Shown: positions 29,166 to 39,800 of the stretch, piece after piece
How positions within the stretch are numbered: position 1 is the stretch's first letter
Layout of the letters: each line of letters opens with the position of its first letter
DNA from: Hyposmocoma kahamanoa
Taxonomy: Eukaryota; Arthropoda; Insecta; Lepidoptera; Cosmopterigidae
Assembly: GCF_003589595.1 (NCBI RefSeq)
Contig: NW_020653713.1
Location: 5,820,636-5,884,635, forward strand
Length of the DNA: 64,000 bases
Reading direction: 5' to 3'
Notes under the pieces: generated by a model
Databases searched by the model: none
What the model saw: only the letters and a program-made list of their open reading frames with translations
What the model was told of the DNA's origin: nothing
Program-made: the position numbers and the translations under genes

Positions 29166-29459
29166 AACTATTTTTTCGGATCTAAATTCGAGCTCGAGTT
29201 TGAGATGGTACAGCCATCACCCAGTTATGTCTAATATTAATGAAAATGACCCTATTGCTATAGATATAAAAGTTATAATTGAAATATCTTATTATTAATT
29301 TGCCAAAGAATGTTTTATTTAAGCTACTTACAAATGACAAAATATTTTACTTTATTCATTTGTTTTTTAACTACATAAATTTATTACTCAAAAGAAAATT
29401 AATAATAAAATAAAACATAATGATAAGTAGTACTACAGTCTTATATCACCTAGGGATTA
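29166..29459. other. Unassigned AT-rich sequence
   Basis: Nothing is recognised. Confidence 0.3.
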
Positions 29460-29745
29460 TTCATCAGAGAAAGTGCTGGATCTTAAACAGGTAGCAGGGA
29501 GAAACCGTCGGCCGTGTTGAAGTTAGCACAGTTTTTTTATTTCAATGGCCTCTCGCAACATCCTGGAGTTTTAAGGACCTGGGGTTTGTCGAAGTTAATT
29601 GAATGTGCAGGTTTATCTGTGAAATGTTTGCTGACAAGATGAAGTGACGATCTGCCAAAAGCTATACCATCTGGATGCAACAAGCTGAGTATCAGGAGCC
29701 TATGCCCAGCAGTGGACTGCAATAAGCTGATGATGTTTGTTTGCT
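29460..29745 (+). repeat. Probable LINE 3' end fragment
   Basis: The end CCTATGCCCAGCAGTGGACT followed by GCAATAAGCTGATGATG is, from memory, the usual terminus of lepidopteran RTE-type LINEs and their SINEs. The upstream 200 bp are GC-richer than the flanks but have no readable coding frame. Confidence 0.45.
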
Positions 29746-29918
29746 ATTTGCAGATTTTTTTACGCAATGGTGTTTGACATCAGCTATATATTCTAAGACA
29801 CGGGTACAAATGCTTCGGTCTGGTCTGTCCAATACATCGAGTATATAACCAGAAATAGAGACGAAATGTCATTTACTTTGTTTGAAAACTTTTCTGCCAA
29901 ATCATTATTATTATTTTT

Positions 29919-30368
29919 AACCGACTTCAAAAAAGGAGGAGGTTCTCAATTCAATTGTATGTACTTTTTTTTTTGTATGTACATATGTTACGCGATAACT
30001 CCGGTATTTGTGAACCGATTTTCATGATTCTTTTCTTATTGGAAAGGAGGTACTTCCATGGTGGATCCATTTCATTTTGAAGAAAATCATCCACCTCAAA
30101 GGCTGTTCACGCATGAAGATTCATTTTTATAAATAGCGCCTAACTTTAATTTAGGAGCAATTACTTTAATGGTTGATTTTGCTATTTCTCCAATTCAAGA
30201 CGTTTTTCTCTCAATATACTTTGAGTAGTGCGAACCGATTTTATTATCCCCAGTGGCAAGTCCTGTATAGTGCCGAACTAAGTGATATTTCAATAAAACT
30301 TAGCAAATAGACGTAATTCCACGTATTTTTAATGTCGGTTTTTTTTAGTACTCTGTACTGAGATTATA
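29919..30368 (+). repeat. Family C element, near full length
   Basis: AACCGACTTCAAAAAAGGAG to GTCGGTTTTTTTTAGTACTC and TGTACTGAGATTATA. It is about 85-90 percent similar to 5512-5990 by eye, apart from short deletions. Confidence 0.87.
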
Positions 30369-30799
30369 TTTATTACATTATTATATTGACGGGTGTCGTC
30401 AATTGTTTCACTTCAAATTGACCAGTTTAATTTGTGCTTTGCTATAATGGACGTAATTTGCAAAATTACAAATTTAATATTTAATTACCGATGCTTTGCT
30501 GTTTTTCCCACACCACCGAATGGAACTGCCCCCATACTTAGGGATATTATCTTTATTAAATATATGTACGGTTGGCGCAGTACTATTTCAAATTTCTTAT
30601 TTGTGATTTCAGTGCAAGCGAGAGTGGATATTTAAAAGTGATACAAGGCCCATTTGCCTGATCAGGTTGCCAGGAATGGATGGCCCTTATTTCGTCTCTA
30701 TTTCAATCAGTTCAATATAAGAAAGTCTTAGAGGTTTGCATTAATATTAGACATAAGTGACGTAACTGTCTGATGAGTTCAAAAATAAATAAGTATAAA
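30369..30799. other. Unassigned sequence
   Basis: An 80-codon frame at 30393-30635 has no recognisable domain. Nothing else is seen. Confidence 0.3.
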
Positions 30800-30960
30800 T
30801 AATAGACAACATCACATAGACAGGGTCGATGCCCTCACTTAGGTATCAGGTATTTGTACTAAGTGCTCTACAAATAGTAACGTACAGTCGGTGCCTTCAC
30901 TTAGGCATCTCTAAGTCAATCTCTGATCCCAAAGTAATTAGCATAGCGTATACATTTAAA
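30800..30960 (-). repeat. SINE I tail fragment, rearranged
   Basis: TAATAGACAACATCACATAG is the reversed tail and GATCCCAAAGTAATTAGC is the region preceding it. They are in disturbed order, with a local duplication of a CCTTCACTTAGG.ATC motif in between. Confidence 0.55.
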
Positions 30961-31223
30961 ACAAAACGATAGGTTAAAGTACATTTCTGAAAAACAACGT
31001 TTTCCCCATTCTCTGCCTCGCTAATCAGTCATTCATTTTTCTTTTTTTTTTTTCAATTACACCAATATCATTTAGTGTTGCCTTTTTGTTCCTTATTGGA
31101 TTATACTCAAATCAAATCGGTAACTTAATTTATTTTAATGTGATAGTTATTGCAAGTAATAAGCATTCGTTAACAGGAAGTTAACGAAAATTAACGACAG
31201 TTAACTTCCTATTGTGTGATCAC

Positions 31224-31410
31224 ACTTGTTTTGGTTACAGAAATCGGAAACACCAACAGTTCCACAAACACTCAGACTGCGGCAATATAGAAAAGTATGT
31301 TTCTGCATTGACTCGGCTGGAGATCGAACCCGGGACCTTAGAGATGGCGACACCATGAAAACTAGTATGCAAGCCACTCGACCACGAACAACCACTAGAC
31401 CATGATTATG
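31224..31410 (-). repeat. SINE I copy, head and middle
   Basis: On the complement it shows GTGGTCGAGTGGCTTGCATA, ATGGTGTCGCCATCTCTAAG and the B box GGTTCGATCTCC. The 3' tail is cut off near 31224. Confidence 0.8.
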
Positions 31411-31718
31411 AGACTTGTACAGAGCCCGAAAGGTTTGTTTATTTGACAAAAACAAGCATACGTTATTTAGATTCAAAAACATACTTGCACTTCCAATCTT
31501 TTATCATAAACGTACTTCACATATACATACAAAGAATTGTCCTAAATACTAAACAGTCATATATGCGTGTTACATTAAGAATTCAAAAATGTCGGATTTT
31601 GGAATCTTGGCCGCATATTCAAAGCCATCGAGAAATATTAACACGCTCTGTGGATATTTATTCGAGTGGCGCATATTTTGTTAAAGAATGGAAGTTCAAG
31701 ATATGTCTGGAAAGCAAG
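31411..31718. other. Unassigned sequence
   Basis: It is covered by a 140-codon + frame (31443-31865) that runs into the family L repeat and shows no domain. I regard the frame as chance. Confidence 0.3.
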
Positions 31719-31850
31719 GAAGTCCTCAGATACTTTCGAATCAGAGGCCTGGTCAGAACAGCCCTGGTCGTCTTAAAGAACGTCGTTCCAACTTCGAATG
31801 TCTGTCAGTCCTGTCCATCTCTTTTAGTGGCCAATCTACCGGTCATCCAT
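31719..31850 (-). repeat. Family L copy (relative at 11435-11640)
   Basis: CTCAGATACTTTCGAATCAG, GTCTTAAAGAACGTCGTTCC and CAATCTACCGGTCAT match the other copy in order. The tRNA-like head is missing. Confidence 0.6.
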
Positions 31851-32185
31851 GGAGACTGGATTTGAGAAAAGGTAACACAAAAGTATAACACTCATAAAAC
31901 ATATTCCTTTCAAATCGCTTAAAAACTGAAGTAAAGCTTGAAGAAGCAAACATCATGGACATAGACCAGGCACTATTACCGGCGTCGATCGCCGATGATT
32001 TATCATAGCGGCGGAAATATGCGATGGCGACTTCGTCATCTAGAGATGGGATTATTCATTGTCGAAACATTTTGCACCATTCAGGCGATATGGCCATATC
32101 TACAAAATTACTTTTCAGGAAAGAGATTTTTTGAAAGAGAGGTTGTTGTTGATAAAGATTCTGCGAACATTTATCAACAATAACC
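31851..32185. other. Unassigned sequence
   Basis: There is a GC-richer bit at 31975-32040 (GGCGTCGATCGCCGATG). No repeat family is recognised. Confidence 0.3.
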
Positions 32186-32285
32186 TTATCTATTTCTGCC
32201 GCCAAGCAGTAATGTCAGCATTACTGTGTTCCGATTTTGAAGGGTAAGGGTGCTGGTGTAATTACAGGCACATGGGATTTACGAA
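32186..32285 (+). repeat. Family A middle fragment
   Basis: CTATTTCTGCCGCCAAGCAG, GGGTAAGGGTGCTGG and TTACAGGCACATGGGATTT. Both ends of the family are missing. Confidence 0.75.
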
Positions 32286-32334
32286 CGTTTGGAAACGGGA
32301 ATTAACGCGCTTACATACGAATAAGTCTTTTTTA

Positions 32335-33358
32335 CACCTACATAGTTTCCCTACGTTTCAGCCAGGTTGCACTGGCCATGGTCATGTGCTGACTGGTGAC
32401 ACGGTGTTTACATCTCCATCTCGGCGGTGGAATCTTCATCCATCCGCATAACATTTTTAAACTACCGCCACACACAACGCTGGGGATACCGTTAGTGTAT
32501 TCTGTATCCCAGTCGTATTCTGGTACGCAGTTGATCGCGAATATTGAGTTTTTGAAGACACCGGATTTCATACTGCAGATAATTTGAAAACGTTCCCGAT
32601 AGAAATGATTAGGATGTTTTTTGATTTCATCGCTTCGGGTACAACTCTTGAATAAAAGTGACGATCGGTGGGGAGAACCTGCGTACGATGAAACTCAATC
32701 CAGTTATTTGTACTCTTTTCCAGTAAATGTTCTGCAATCGCTGACTTAATGACATTGGCGATTTTTTACAGCTACGATATGTTCTTTGAGCCTTTCAGTA
32801 ACAGTTCTCTTAGTCGGCCTATGTAGCAACTACCGCACCTGCACTCAATTGTGTAGACGCCAGGTGTTTGAAGTGGTAAGACATCCTTCGGAGTACCCGC
32901 CATATTGTTTACTTTTATGCCCGAAGTGTGTACTGTCGGTATGAAATGAATTTTTTTGGCTCTTTTCGTCGTCGGTTCATTTGGTATCCGTTTTTTCTTA
33001 GTACCTACCTCCTGAACATAATCTAGCTTCTGCTCTAGATGCTCAAGGTCACAAAGATCGTAAGCTCTGTTTTTTAATGATTTCGTCATTACGGATGCAT
33101 TATGATACTTACACGCGGCGTTGCATGTAAATATCTGTCCGTGTGTGTGAGTTTGCGGTAAACACAGTGCGTTAAGGACCCATCGGATTTCTCGGTCATT
33201 CTGACATCCAAAAAAGGCAACGACCTGTCCGACTCCATCTCGTACGTAAACTTTATGTTAGGGTGAATGGAATTAAGGTGTTGTATCCATTGATCTACAT
33301 CTTGGATGTCTCCCTTGATAATACTGAAAACATCATCTACGTATCTTTTCCACACAGA
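32335..33358 (-). pseudogene. Penelope-like element remnant (reverse transcriptase end, linker, GIY-YIG endonuclease)
   Basis: On the minus strand, from 33355, the frame opens with [12 protein letters not shown] (catalytic YVDD) and runs through [34 protein letters not shown] and [13 protein letters not shown], the Penelope finger-to-thumb order. After a stop a second frame (33089-32772) carries the linker and the start of the GIY-YIG nuclease: GVYTIECRCGSCYIGR. The remaining nuclease residues can be followed into 32338-32571 across further frameshifts. GIY-YIG fused behind a reverse transcriptase is diagnostic for Penelope-like elements. The N-terminal polymerase part is missing and the element is dead. 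No other copy is seen in the window. Confidence 0.9.
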
Positions 33359-33449
33359 ACGGTATGGTAGCAGATTTTTATAATAAATATGTACGAAGCA
33401 TAAGACACTTTATGTCAATGGCGTATCGTATAAACTAGATACGTGCCAA

Positions 33450-33550
33450 AAACAAGAAATATTTGTATGACCTATATTTTGTTCTCTGGTGAGTTTGGAT
33501 GTAATTTGTGATTGTCTACGTGTGCGGGGTTATAAGTGTGTAAAAATAAT
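33450..33550 (+). repeat. SINE B body fragment
   Basis: AAGAAATATTTGTATGACCT, GAGTTTGGATGTAATTTGTG and TGCGGGGTTATAAGTGTG. The tRNA-like head is absent. Confidence 0.75.
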
Positions 33551-33634
33551 TCTCGCATATTCTCGGTATTTCCCGCAGCTGCGGAAAGTGGCATAGAAAC
33601 ACTTTTTGACAGTTACCTAATAGCACAAATGTAA

Positions 33635-33750
33635 ACAACTAACTTTTCTATATTGTCTCGGGTCTGAGTGTTTGGTTGTTTCAGATTTACTTTGTGATGA
33701 GAGTTCGTATGTGATGTTGTCTTATAATAGGTATTTAATATTTATTAATC
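33635..33750 (+). repeat. SINE I tail fragment
   Basis: CTTTTCTATATTGTCTCGGG, TCTGAGTGTTTGG and TATGTGATGTTGTCTTATAA follow the family order. The head is absent. Confidence 0.7.
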
Positions 33751-34094
33751 ACATTTATCGATAAAAACATTGTGTCATCTATATCACACCCCTATAAAGA
33801 TGCCACGTCATCGTTACGCGCCTCTATCGGATATTTGGTATAAAAATCGTGTTAGCGGACCAAACGCAATCTTTTAGAAATGGCCAAACGTATTTGAGTT
33901 TGTAGGAATAGCCATATTAGGTCATTTGCATGTTAAGAAAATGTTTTCCACAGCGTTACCATTGAAAGAAAAATAATAATATACCGTTTGGAAGTGTTTA
34001 GCTTCTAAATGAATGGAAAGAATGAATGAGCGATGATTTTTTTTATTTAAATTTAACAACAGTGACAAAACCCAGACAGTAATGTCATTTTTTT
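33751..34094. other. Unassigned sequence
   Basis: No repeat family or gene is recognised. Confidence 0.3.
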
Positions 34095-34253
34095 ATCATA
34101 TCCCCACACTACTGAAACCCAGTGTCGCGGCTACCATGGACACACACATAGACAACCACAAATTACACCCAAACTCACGAGTGTCGAACCTGGGACTTAT
34201 GCACGACAGACCACCATGATAACCGTTCGGCCACAGAGGCAGGAGGCAGCCGA
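34095..34253 (-). repeat. SINE B copy, minus orientation
   Basis: The complement has TCTGTGGCCGAACGGTTATC (A box) and CCAGGTTCGACACTC (B box). The middle is shortened, and GTCCATGGTAGCCGCGACAC follows. It is the only SINE B copy in this orientation. Confidence 0.82.
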
Positions 34254-34534
34254 ATATCAAAATAAGCTAGTAAGTCTAGTAGTATAAATTTCTTAAGTAC
34301 AAAGTTGGGAGAGAAATTTCTAGTATTTAATAAATATACTACACATTGAATTATACATAATCATTTACAATGGAGTGTACCAAAGGAGCCTCCCCGCACG
34401 GCGTGCCATTCTTTTCCTGTACGTCTGACGCACCCACAATCGGCGAGTACGTTACGTCGCTTGACAAATCCTTTCACTATAATGGCAAACATTTATACCG
34501 TACGCCGTCGATTTGACAAGAAGATAATTTACTA
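34254..34534. other. Unassigned sequence with a GC-rich patch
   Basis: The patch at 34378-34460 (GGAGCCTCCCCGCACGGCGT) lies in AT-rich DNA and may be part of an unrecognised element. Confidence 0.3.
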
Positions 34535-35180
34535 TAATATTTACTTTTATAGGAAGGATACAGGCCAATTATAACACAGTGTAATAATAAAATAAATGAT
34601 AGAATAGGGAAGAAAAAACCAAAGTTAGGAGTTGTAAAACTGCTTCTTGACACGTTGTTTGAACGAATAAAAAAAGGAGGTCAAGAAGAAGTTGATAAGA
34701 AAAAAAAAAATTTTGAAAAAATGGCAAGCTAAACATTTTTGATAAGCAGCATATAATAAAGCCTCATGTGATCATTAAAAATGCTTTCATCACGCGAAAT
34801 TCACAGAAATAACACGAATCAAATTATGTATAATATGTGAAATTTTACATTTCTTCTAATAATAATAAAGCATTATTTAAATTCCAACAAACATATTTTT
34901 TATAAAATAGCAATAAACATAACTTAAATGAATTCAAATTATAATTACAATATTGTAATAAAAGTTATAATTAAATGTATATTATTGAAAGTGAATCAAT
35001 TATAAAGATTATGCGGACATTGTAAGATTAAAGATTCAATATTTTTTTTAAACGTGAACTAATCATAGGTTTGTTCGGAGTGGATCTTTCGGGTAAAAAA
35101 AACTCCTAAACTTATCAACTAATTTCGTTCGTAAAATCTTTGAACCTCGCTTCTGAAAATTTGTCATTGTGCTGATATAG
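34535..35180 (+). repeat. Family P, long dispersed repeat, copy 1
   Basis: It shares in order with 58545-59065: ATAGGGAAGAAAA, GACACGTTGTTTGAACG (against GCACGTCGTTGGAAGG), CATGTGATCAT, GTGAAATTTTACA and TATCAACTAATTTCGTTCGT. A third partial copy lies at 39540. The A-rich, frame-free sequence suggests the non-coding part of a larger transposon. Confidence 0.65.
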
Positions 35181-35201
35181 TCTTATTTCTTGTTTGTATA
35201 A

Positions 35202-35318
35202 TACCAAGTGACGGGACGAACATGTTGTGCGCCTGATAGTAAACGATACTCCTGTCCATAACAGTTGCAGTGCCACTGCCACTGCGCCCGCACGCTGAAA
35301 TATAATTTGACAAGTCCC
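35202..35318 (-). repeat. Family A copy, part 1
   Basis: ACCAAGTGACGGGACGAACA to TTTGACAAGTCCCTTA. It is interrupted by an insert with inverted ends. Confidence 0.8.
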
Positions 35319-35896
35319 TTAATCGCTCACGCGATACATGCAGCCGTAGACGCATACCACACCTAGAGTTGCCGGTGATGATTTTATACTGATTTTTCGG
35401 ATATCGAAGTTATAACAGGTAAAAGAACTAATATTAATTGCTATTTTGATAACTACTCTAGCAAACCATAAAGTTTCAAATGCCTGGGTCTGTCATTTAA
35501 AAAAAAAACAACTTCAAAAATACGTCACGACAATCGTGTGTGTTATTGTTTGGGCTGATGATTTCGGTGTTTATTTATTGAAAACATACCGTAAGTAGCG
35601 TTTTTTAAGTTTACCCTGAATGTAAATGTTTATAAACTATACTTTAAGGAGTAATTTCATGGTAAACGTTAGAACCACTCAAACGGAATATTATCATATT
35701 TATCCAAGGACACCAAAAATTTCATTAGTGCTGAGATGTTTTTGTTGGTAGTACGGAGGGTATTTATTTAGCAATGCAGAATAACAATTTTTATTTATAA
35801 AAACTTGTATTTAAACTGGATGCTTTTCTAATTTGCGAAACCAAATAGCCGCCATTTTGCGGTAGGAAGAGCGCATCGCGTGAGCGGATATACCTG
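35319..35896. mobile_element. Insert in family A with inverted ends
   Basis: The left end reads TCGCTCACGCGATAC and the complement of the right end reads TCCGCTCACGCGATGC. The 12-base GCTCACGCGATR core marks both termini. The interior of about 550 bp is AT-rich and has no transposase. The target duplication is not clear. The element separates two parts of a family A copy. Confidence 0.65.
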
Positions 35897-36016
35897 TAGT
35901 TTCACCAGCACCCTTACCCTTCCAAACCAGAACGCAGTAATACTCAGCACTGTAGGTAAAGTGGCAGTACATCCCTGGACGAACTCTTTCGCAGGGAACT
36001 CTACTGCTACTAAACC
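35897..36016 (-). repeat. Family A copy, part 2
   Basis: TACCTGTAGTTTCACCAGCA to ACTCTTTCGCAGGGAACTCT and ACTGCTAC complete the copy begun at 35202. Confidence 0.8.
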
Positions 36017-36064
36017 AGGCCGAATTGTAAAAAACGGTCCATAACATTGGCTTCTCAAATGGTA

Positions 36065-36186
36065 AGGCATATACAATGATTCGTAAATAATTGTAGCTTT
36101 TTCGTAACTCTATGACGTCAGTAAACAATTACTGGTCCAATTATCGTAACCAAACATTTTTACTTTATCTGTGCATCTATAATATG
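36065..36186 (+). repeat. Family H, copy 1 (partner at 60690)
   Basis: TTTTTCGTAACTCTATGACG, TCAGTAAACAATTACTGGTC and TGTGCATCTATAATA recur at 60690-60812 in the same orientation. The class is unknown. Confidence 0.6.
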
Positions 36187-36354
36187 CTTCAAATGGCTCA
36201 AAGAAGAAGACTAAGATGACAACAGATAATGTCAATTCAAAACTGGTCATAAGCCTCCTCCTGAGCATTTTGACATAAACATAGGTTTAAGTCGCTCAAC
36301 GAGCGATGGCCGAAGCGAGATGTACGTTTTTCTAATGGACTGAATCGTCTTACG

Positions 36355-36599
36355 TCAAAGAGCTAAAAACGTACCTCGCAAAATCAGTGCAGGCCGGTCA
36401 TGTCCGCAAAAAGGTAGGTAGCAGAGAATAGCAGTCTTGTTATGGAGAGGAGAACAAGTCAAAACACACGTACTGTAGCACACCCTGCACTTAGAACGAC
36501 GGGTAGCCTTAGGATGGTGACCGAATGTCGCTGACGTGTCAAACCAATACACTGTAAAGTCACTTAAATAAAGTGTGACTAAAGGAACACTTGAGTAAA
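36355..36599 (-). pseudogene. LTR retrotransposon, start of internal region
   Basis: This segment follows the primer binding site on the minus strand. A 65-codon frame (36552-36355) begins MYWFDTSATFGHHPKATRRS and has scattered Cys and His (SKCRVCYS) that recall the knuckle region of BEL/Pao-type polyproteins. The remainder does not match, and I do not assign a domain. The rest of the internal region and the second LTR are absent from this locus. Confidence 0.4.
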
Positions 36600-36617
36600 G
36601 TCCCTGTTCGGACGCCA
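36600..36617 (-). promoter_or_regulatory. Primer binding site, tRNA-Lys type
   Basis: The minus strand reads TGGCGTCCGAACAGGGAC. This is complementary to the 3' end of tRNA-Lys with one mismatch (T for C at the sixth base). It begins one base after the CA that ends the LTR, the standard place for minus-strand primer binding in LTR retroelements. It fixes the orientation and the LTR border. Confidence 0.85.
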
Positions 36618-36618
36618 G

Positions 36619-37169
36619 TGAAAGGGTTGGAACCCTAACAAGCCGTGACCAGGTTCACGGCAGTAAAACAGAAAACTTCAGGTCCACAAATTTATTTAAA
36701 ATCGGTTAAAGAGAAGAAAGGTAAACAAGAAGTAAGGCTGTAACAATAAAAGGTATATATAGAAAACAGATACATTATCATAAAACACTTCCTAACGTAA
36801 TGATGATGAATATAAAGATATTAAGTACACTTACCCCAAAAGGGCCGAGATATACTGAATTACTGATACGTATTCATAGGCACGTGATAAGGCTGTAGTG
36901 GCTATAAACTTATTAAAATTGGCACATGATTTAGATTACGAGTGATTATAAAATTAGTAAAGGAATCAAAATTAGACGCGATTGAATTTTAACCAGCTCC
37001 GTATGCTGTCGCGATCGAGCAGGGAGTGACGGTGGAATGAAACAAAATCAGAATGAGAGACAAAAGAACTATGGAAATTGAAAATTTAAATTTAAATACC
37101 AGTGGCCAGAAACCGGAAGAAAGGCGATAAAAAGGTGGGATGACGATGTAAGGAGGTCACACCGTCACA
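36619..37169 (-). mobile_element. 5' LTR of an LTR retrotransposon
   Basis: On the minus strand it starts TGTGACGGTGTGACC and ends CCCTTTCA, so it has TG...CA ends. A diverged 392-bp relative forms a solo LTR at 57785-58176. It shares the first 20 bases, GGCCGAGATATACTG-like and ACCAGGTTCACGGC-like segments, and the end. It is followed by a primer binding site. Superfamily is uncertain: Ty3/Gypsy or BEL/Pao. Confidence 0.8.
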
Positions 37170-37752
37170 CATTGTTTTGATTTTACAGCGCTCATATGAT
37201 TTCTCTTAACCTAATCTATACCCTCACATTTCAACTTTGGAGGTATTAATGTTTTTGAATGAGATATTAAACAAAAGTAACTTTTAAAACTTTAAAGTTT
37301 ACAAATTATTTTGACATAACACGGTACGCAGGAATACGGTCTTTTGGTTTGACAATTACGCGCGCAAAATGCAGTGCTGCGCGGCGTCTGAATTAGCGAA
37401 AACTCTCACATCGCTCAAATATCTCAGGAGCGGGGTCTACTAACATTTGTCGCGGCTCAAATTTTAACAATAAAAAACGTCTTAGTATTCGGCACAAGCT
37501 CAAATTCTAACAATCTTATAGTATTTCAGTTGGGTGTCGAAAGTGTCAATGGCAGGATTTTGTACGTATGGTAGTTAAACGAGATAAAAATTAAAATATG
37601 CATTATCATTTCCATCATAGTTTTAGGAAGTCAACGTCGATCGTCAGTGACTGAATGTATATCATCACTACCATTCGACTGACACTCCGTTGAGAATCAA
37701 CTGCCATTGCAACTAGAGCTTAGCAGAATAACAAATATTGTCATAATTGCAA
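37170..37752. other. Unassigned sequence
   Basis: The region 37365-37450 is GC-richer (GCGCGCAAAATGCAGTGCTG, GCGCGGCGTCTGAATTAGCG) and resembles the edges of the CpG-rich inserts, but no element ends can be placed. Confidence 0.3.
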
Positions 37753-37754
37753 TA

Positions 37755-38705
37755 GGGGAAAGTCTGACAATTTGGACCATTTTTTTTTCAAACGCGTTTT
37801 AAATATATATTTTTCAGATTTTTATAAACGTCTATTGTACGAAATGAAACAACAATTATTAACTTGGTATTCATTATGCATTAATCAACATAATAATCAT
37901 AGACGTCTAAATCAACAAAATGTGAGATCCGAGCATTGTCCCAATTTAGCCGACTGGTTCTATAATTTGGACCTCGGGGTCGCCAAATTGGACATCAATT
38001 AGCCTTGAGGTAAAACAAATAAAATCTACAATGCCTGATGAATACATTAATATTACATACATAATAATTAATCTATGTAATAAAACCTACTAACAAAAAA
38101 GCTCTTCACATAAGACAATCATCGCAATTGTCAGGATTTTGATTACATGGTTCTTGATTCCAATTATGGAACCGCACACATTGTGTCCAATCAACTTTGG
38201 GGACTTTTTATCATAGTAATTTATTTTGCATTTAGCATATTCATTACACTTGTCTTTTAATTCAAGGTCGCTAACAGAATCATCCAGGACCATTCTAACA
38301 CCCATTTATTTCACATTGGTGGTCCATTCTAACCAACAGTACGATTATGTTATAAAAACAAGTCTAATAAATTACAACCTATAAATATATATATATCCGG
38401 CAATAGTTTCATATAAGTTGATTGTAGATAAATTAGACTTATATGCAGTAAATTACAAACTCTGTGTGCTTACCCAGTTAACTACACTTTTGATACGGAC
38501 TACGGAATTTACATTAGAAATAACGACAAAGAATTTTCAAAACAAAATACAGACGTTTAATATCACAACAAAAACAACATGGCCAATATACAATGAAGTT
38601 AGACGCATATTGCTGGGTAATGCCAATAAAACCATTAAAAAATACACTTGAAGATATGAGGGTGGTCAAATCTAATTGCCGGTCCTGTAAATCCATATTT
38701 TCCCC
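37755..38705. mobile_element. Probable 951-bp non-autonomous TIR element with TA flanks
   Basis: The left end reads GGGGAAAGTCTG and the complement of the right end reads GGGGAAAATATG. Each is flanked by TA (37753-37754, 38706-38707), which suggests a Tc1/mariner or pogo relative. The interior repeats short CAATTTGGACC-like phrases near the left end (37769-37995) and holds two frames of about 70 codons with no transposase motif. The inverted repeats are short, so the boundaries are tentative. Confidence 0.45.
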
Positions 38706-39248
38706 TATAATATCATTGGAGTCTCAATCACAATGATCAGTCGTTTCAAAAAACTAAGCTGCTTTGGGGCACATGACTAGAGTGTATTAGAGATGAACGA
38801 ACTTTATGAATGTACAGAACACACACAAGTGTTTCAAATAAGTCATATCCCCTTATTCGCCTGCAATACAATGTAAGTTACATTGTATTGCAGGTTTTAC
38901 ATTGTATTGTGTTGTTGATCAATACTACATATGTACAAGCTCTCTCAAACGCAGCTAAAAGCTCAATCAATTCAAATCTCTCACCAACAATACTTAAATC
39001 TGCAAACACGAAGCGCAAACTGTGCCTAAGCTAACATGTTTGAGGGGCCACAACAAAAATGATCCGAATTATTGCAAAGGTCATACAAAGGTCCATAGGC
39101 ATTCTCCTTTCCCGTCCATTCCTCGCCTATTATCGTCGTATAGGGTCACCATCATTTGATTTAGAATGAGGATACTGAAATTATTTATAGACTAGCTTTG
39201 CCCGCGACTTCATTCTATTTAGTTTAATCTTATTAATACCTTTACTAG
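38706..39248. other. Unassigned sequence holding a perfect palindrome
   Basis: Apart from the palindrome at 38859-38893, no repeat or gene is recognised. Confidence 0.35.
38859..38893. repeat. Perfect 35-bp palindrome
   Basis: CCTGCAATACAATGTAA is followed by one G and then its exact reverse complement. TTACATTGTATTG is partly repeated once more just downstream (38895-38909). A 17-bp stem with a single-base centre is improbable by chance and points to a fold-back or a collapsed MITE. Confidence 0.85.
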
Positions 39249-39504
39249 CAATAGAGGGATTTACACAGACACTTATTCGCATGTGATACAGCAATCGTGC
39301 GCGATTGAGCGCGCGTGTCAAGATGTTGGAAGGGAAAAGGAAAGAACGTTCCAAGATTGCCTTTTACACGGACGCTCTTCCGTTAGCTTAAAAACTTCAA
39401 ACAGGTAATCGCGCACGATTGCGCGTGCAGACTTACCCGCGCGCAATCCTATACGCTCCTGATAACGCGCGATAGAGTGAGTGTGTAAAGCGGGCAAATG
39501 GGAC
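39249..39504. mobile_element. CpG-rich MITE
   Basis: The ends are TTTACACAGACACTTA and, complemented, TTTACACACTCACTCT. The next inner part carries GCGCGATTGAGCGCGCG and CGCGCGATAGAGTG motifs. The element is 256 bp with no coding frame. The superfamily is not determined. Confidence 0.6.
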
Positions 39505-39539
39505 ATGTAACAATTCCTCTGTTTCATCAACTGTTTGCA

Positions 39540-39636
39540 AATCTCTTAACTAAGCATAAAAAGTTATCAACTAATTTCGTTCGTAGAATCTTTAAATCTC
39601 TCTCATGAAAATTTTTCATTATGCAGATGTGACCTT
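39540..39636 (+). repeat. Family P fragment
   Basis: TATCAACTAATTTCGTTCGT, AGAATCTTTAAATCTCTCTC and ATGCAGATGTGACCTT match the right ends of 34535-35180 and 58545-59065. Confidence 0.65.
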
Positions 39637-39639
39637 TAT

Positions 39640-39800
39640 TTGAATGAATTTTTCTAAATTGTTTCTGGTTTGGGTGTTCTGAGAAGTGCCCCAGAGTGAA
39701 TTCCGTTTTCTGGTACTACACGAAATTCAAAGAATTCCCTAGTTTGAGATCGGGCACTAAATGTATTTGTCTGGCACATTATTATCATTAGTTTTATTTT
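39640..39800 (+). repeat. SINE N body fragment
   Basis: GGGTGTTCTGAGAAGTGCCC, AGAGTGAATTCCG and TAGTTTGAGATCGGGCA precede CATTATTATC, as in the 4900 copy. The head is absent. Confidence 0.7.

Noticed and set aside
31443..31865. A 140-codon plus-strand gene
   Set aside because: No domain or signal is seen, and its last third runs through the family L repeat that also occurs at 11435.
36355..36552. A BEL/Pao gag or pol domain
   Set aside because: The Cys/His pattern is suggestive only in the first half, and the remaining residues do not fit any polyprotein block I know.
37755..38705. A pogo or piggyBac transposase gene
   Set aside because: There are only short frames with no helix-turn-helix or DDD motif. 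The flanks are TA rather than TTAA, and the inverted ends are very short.
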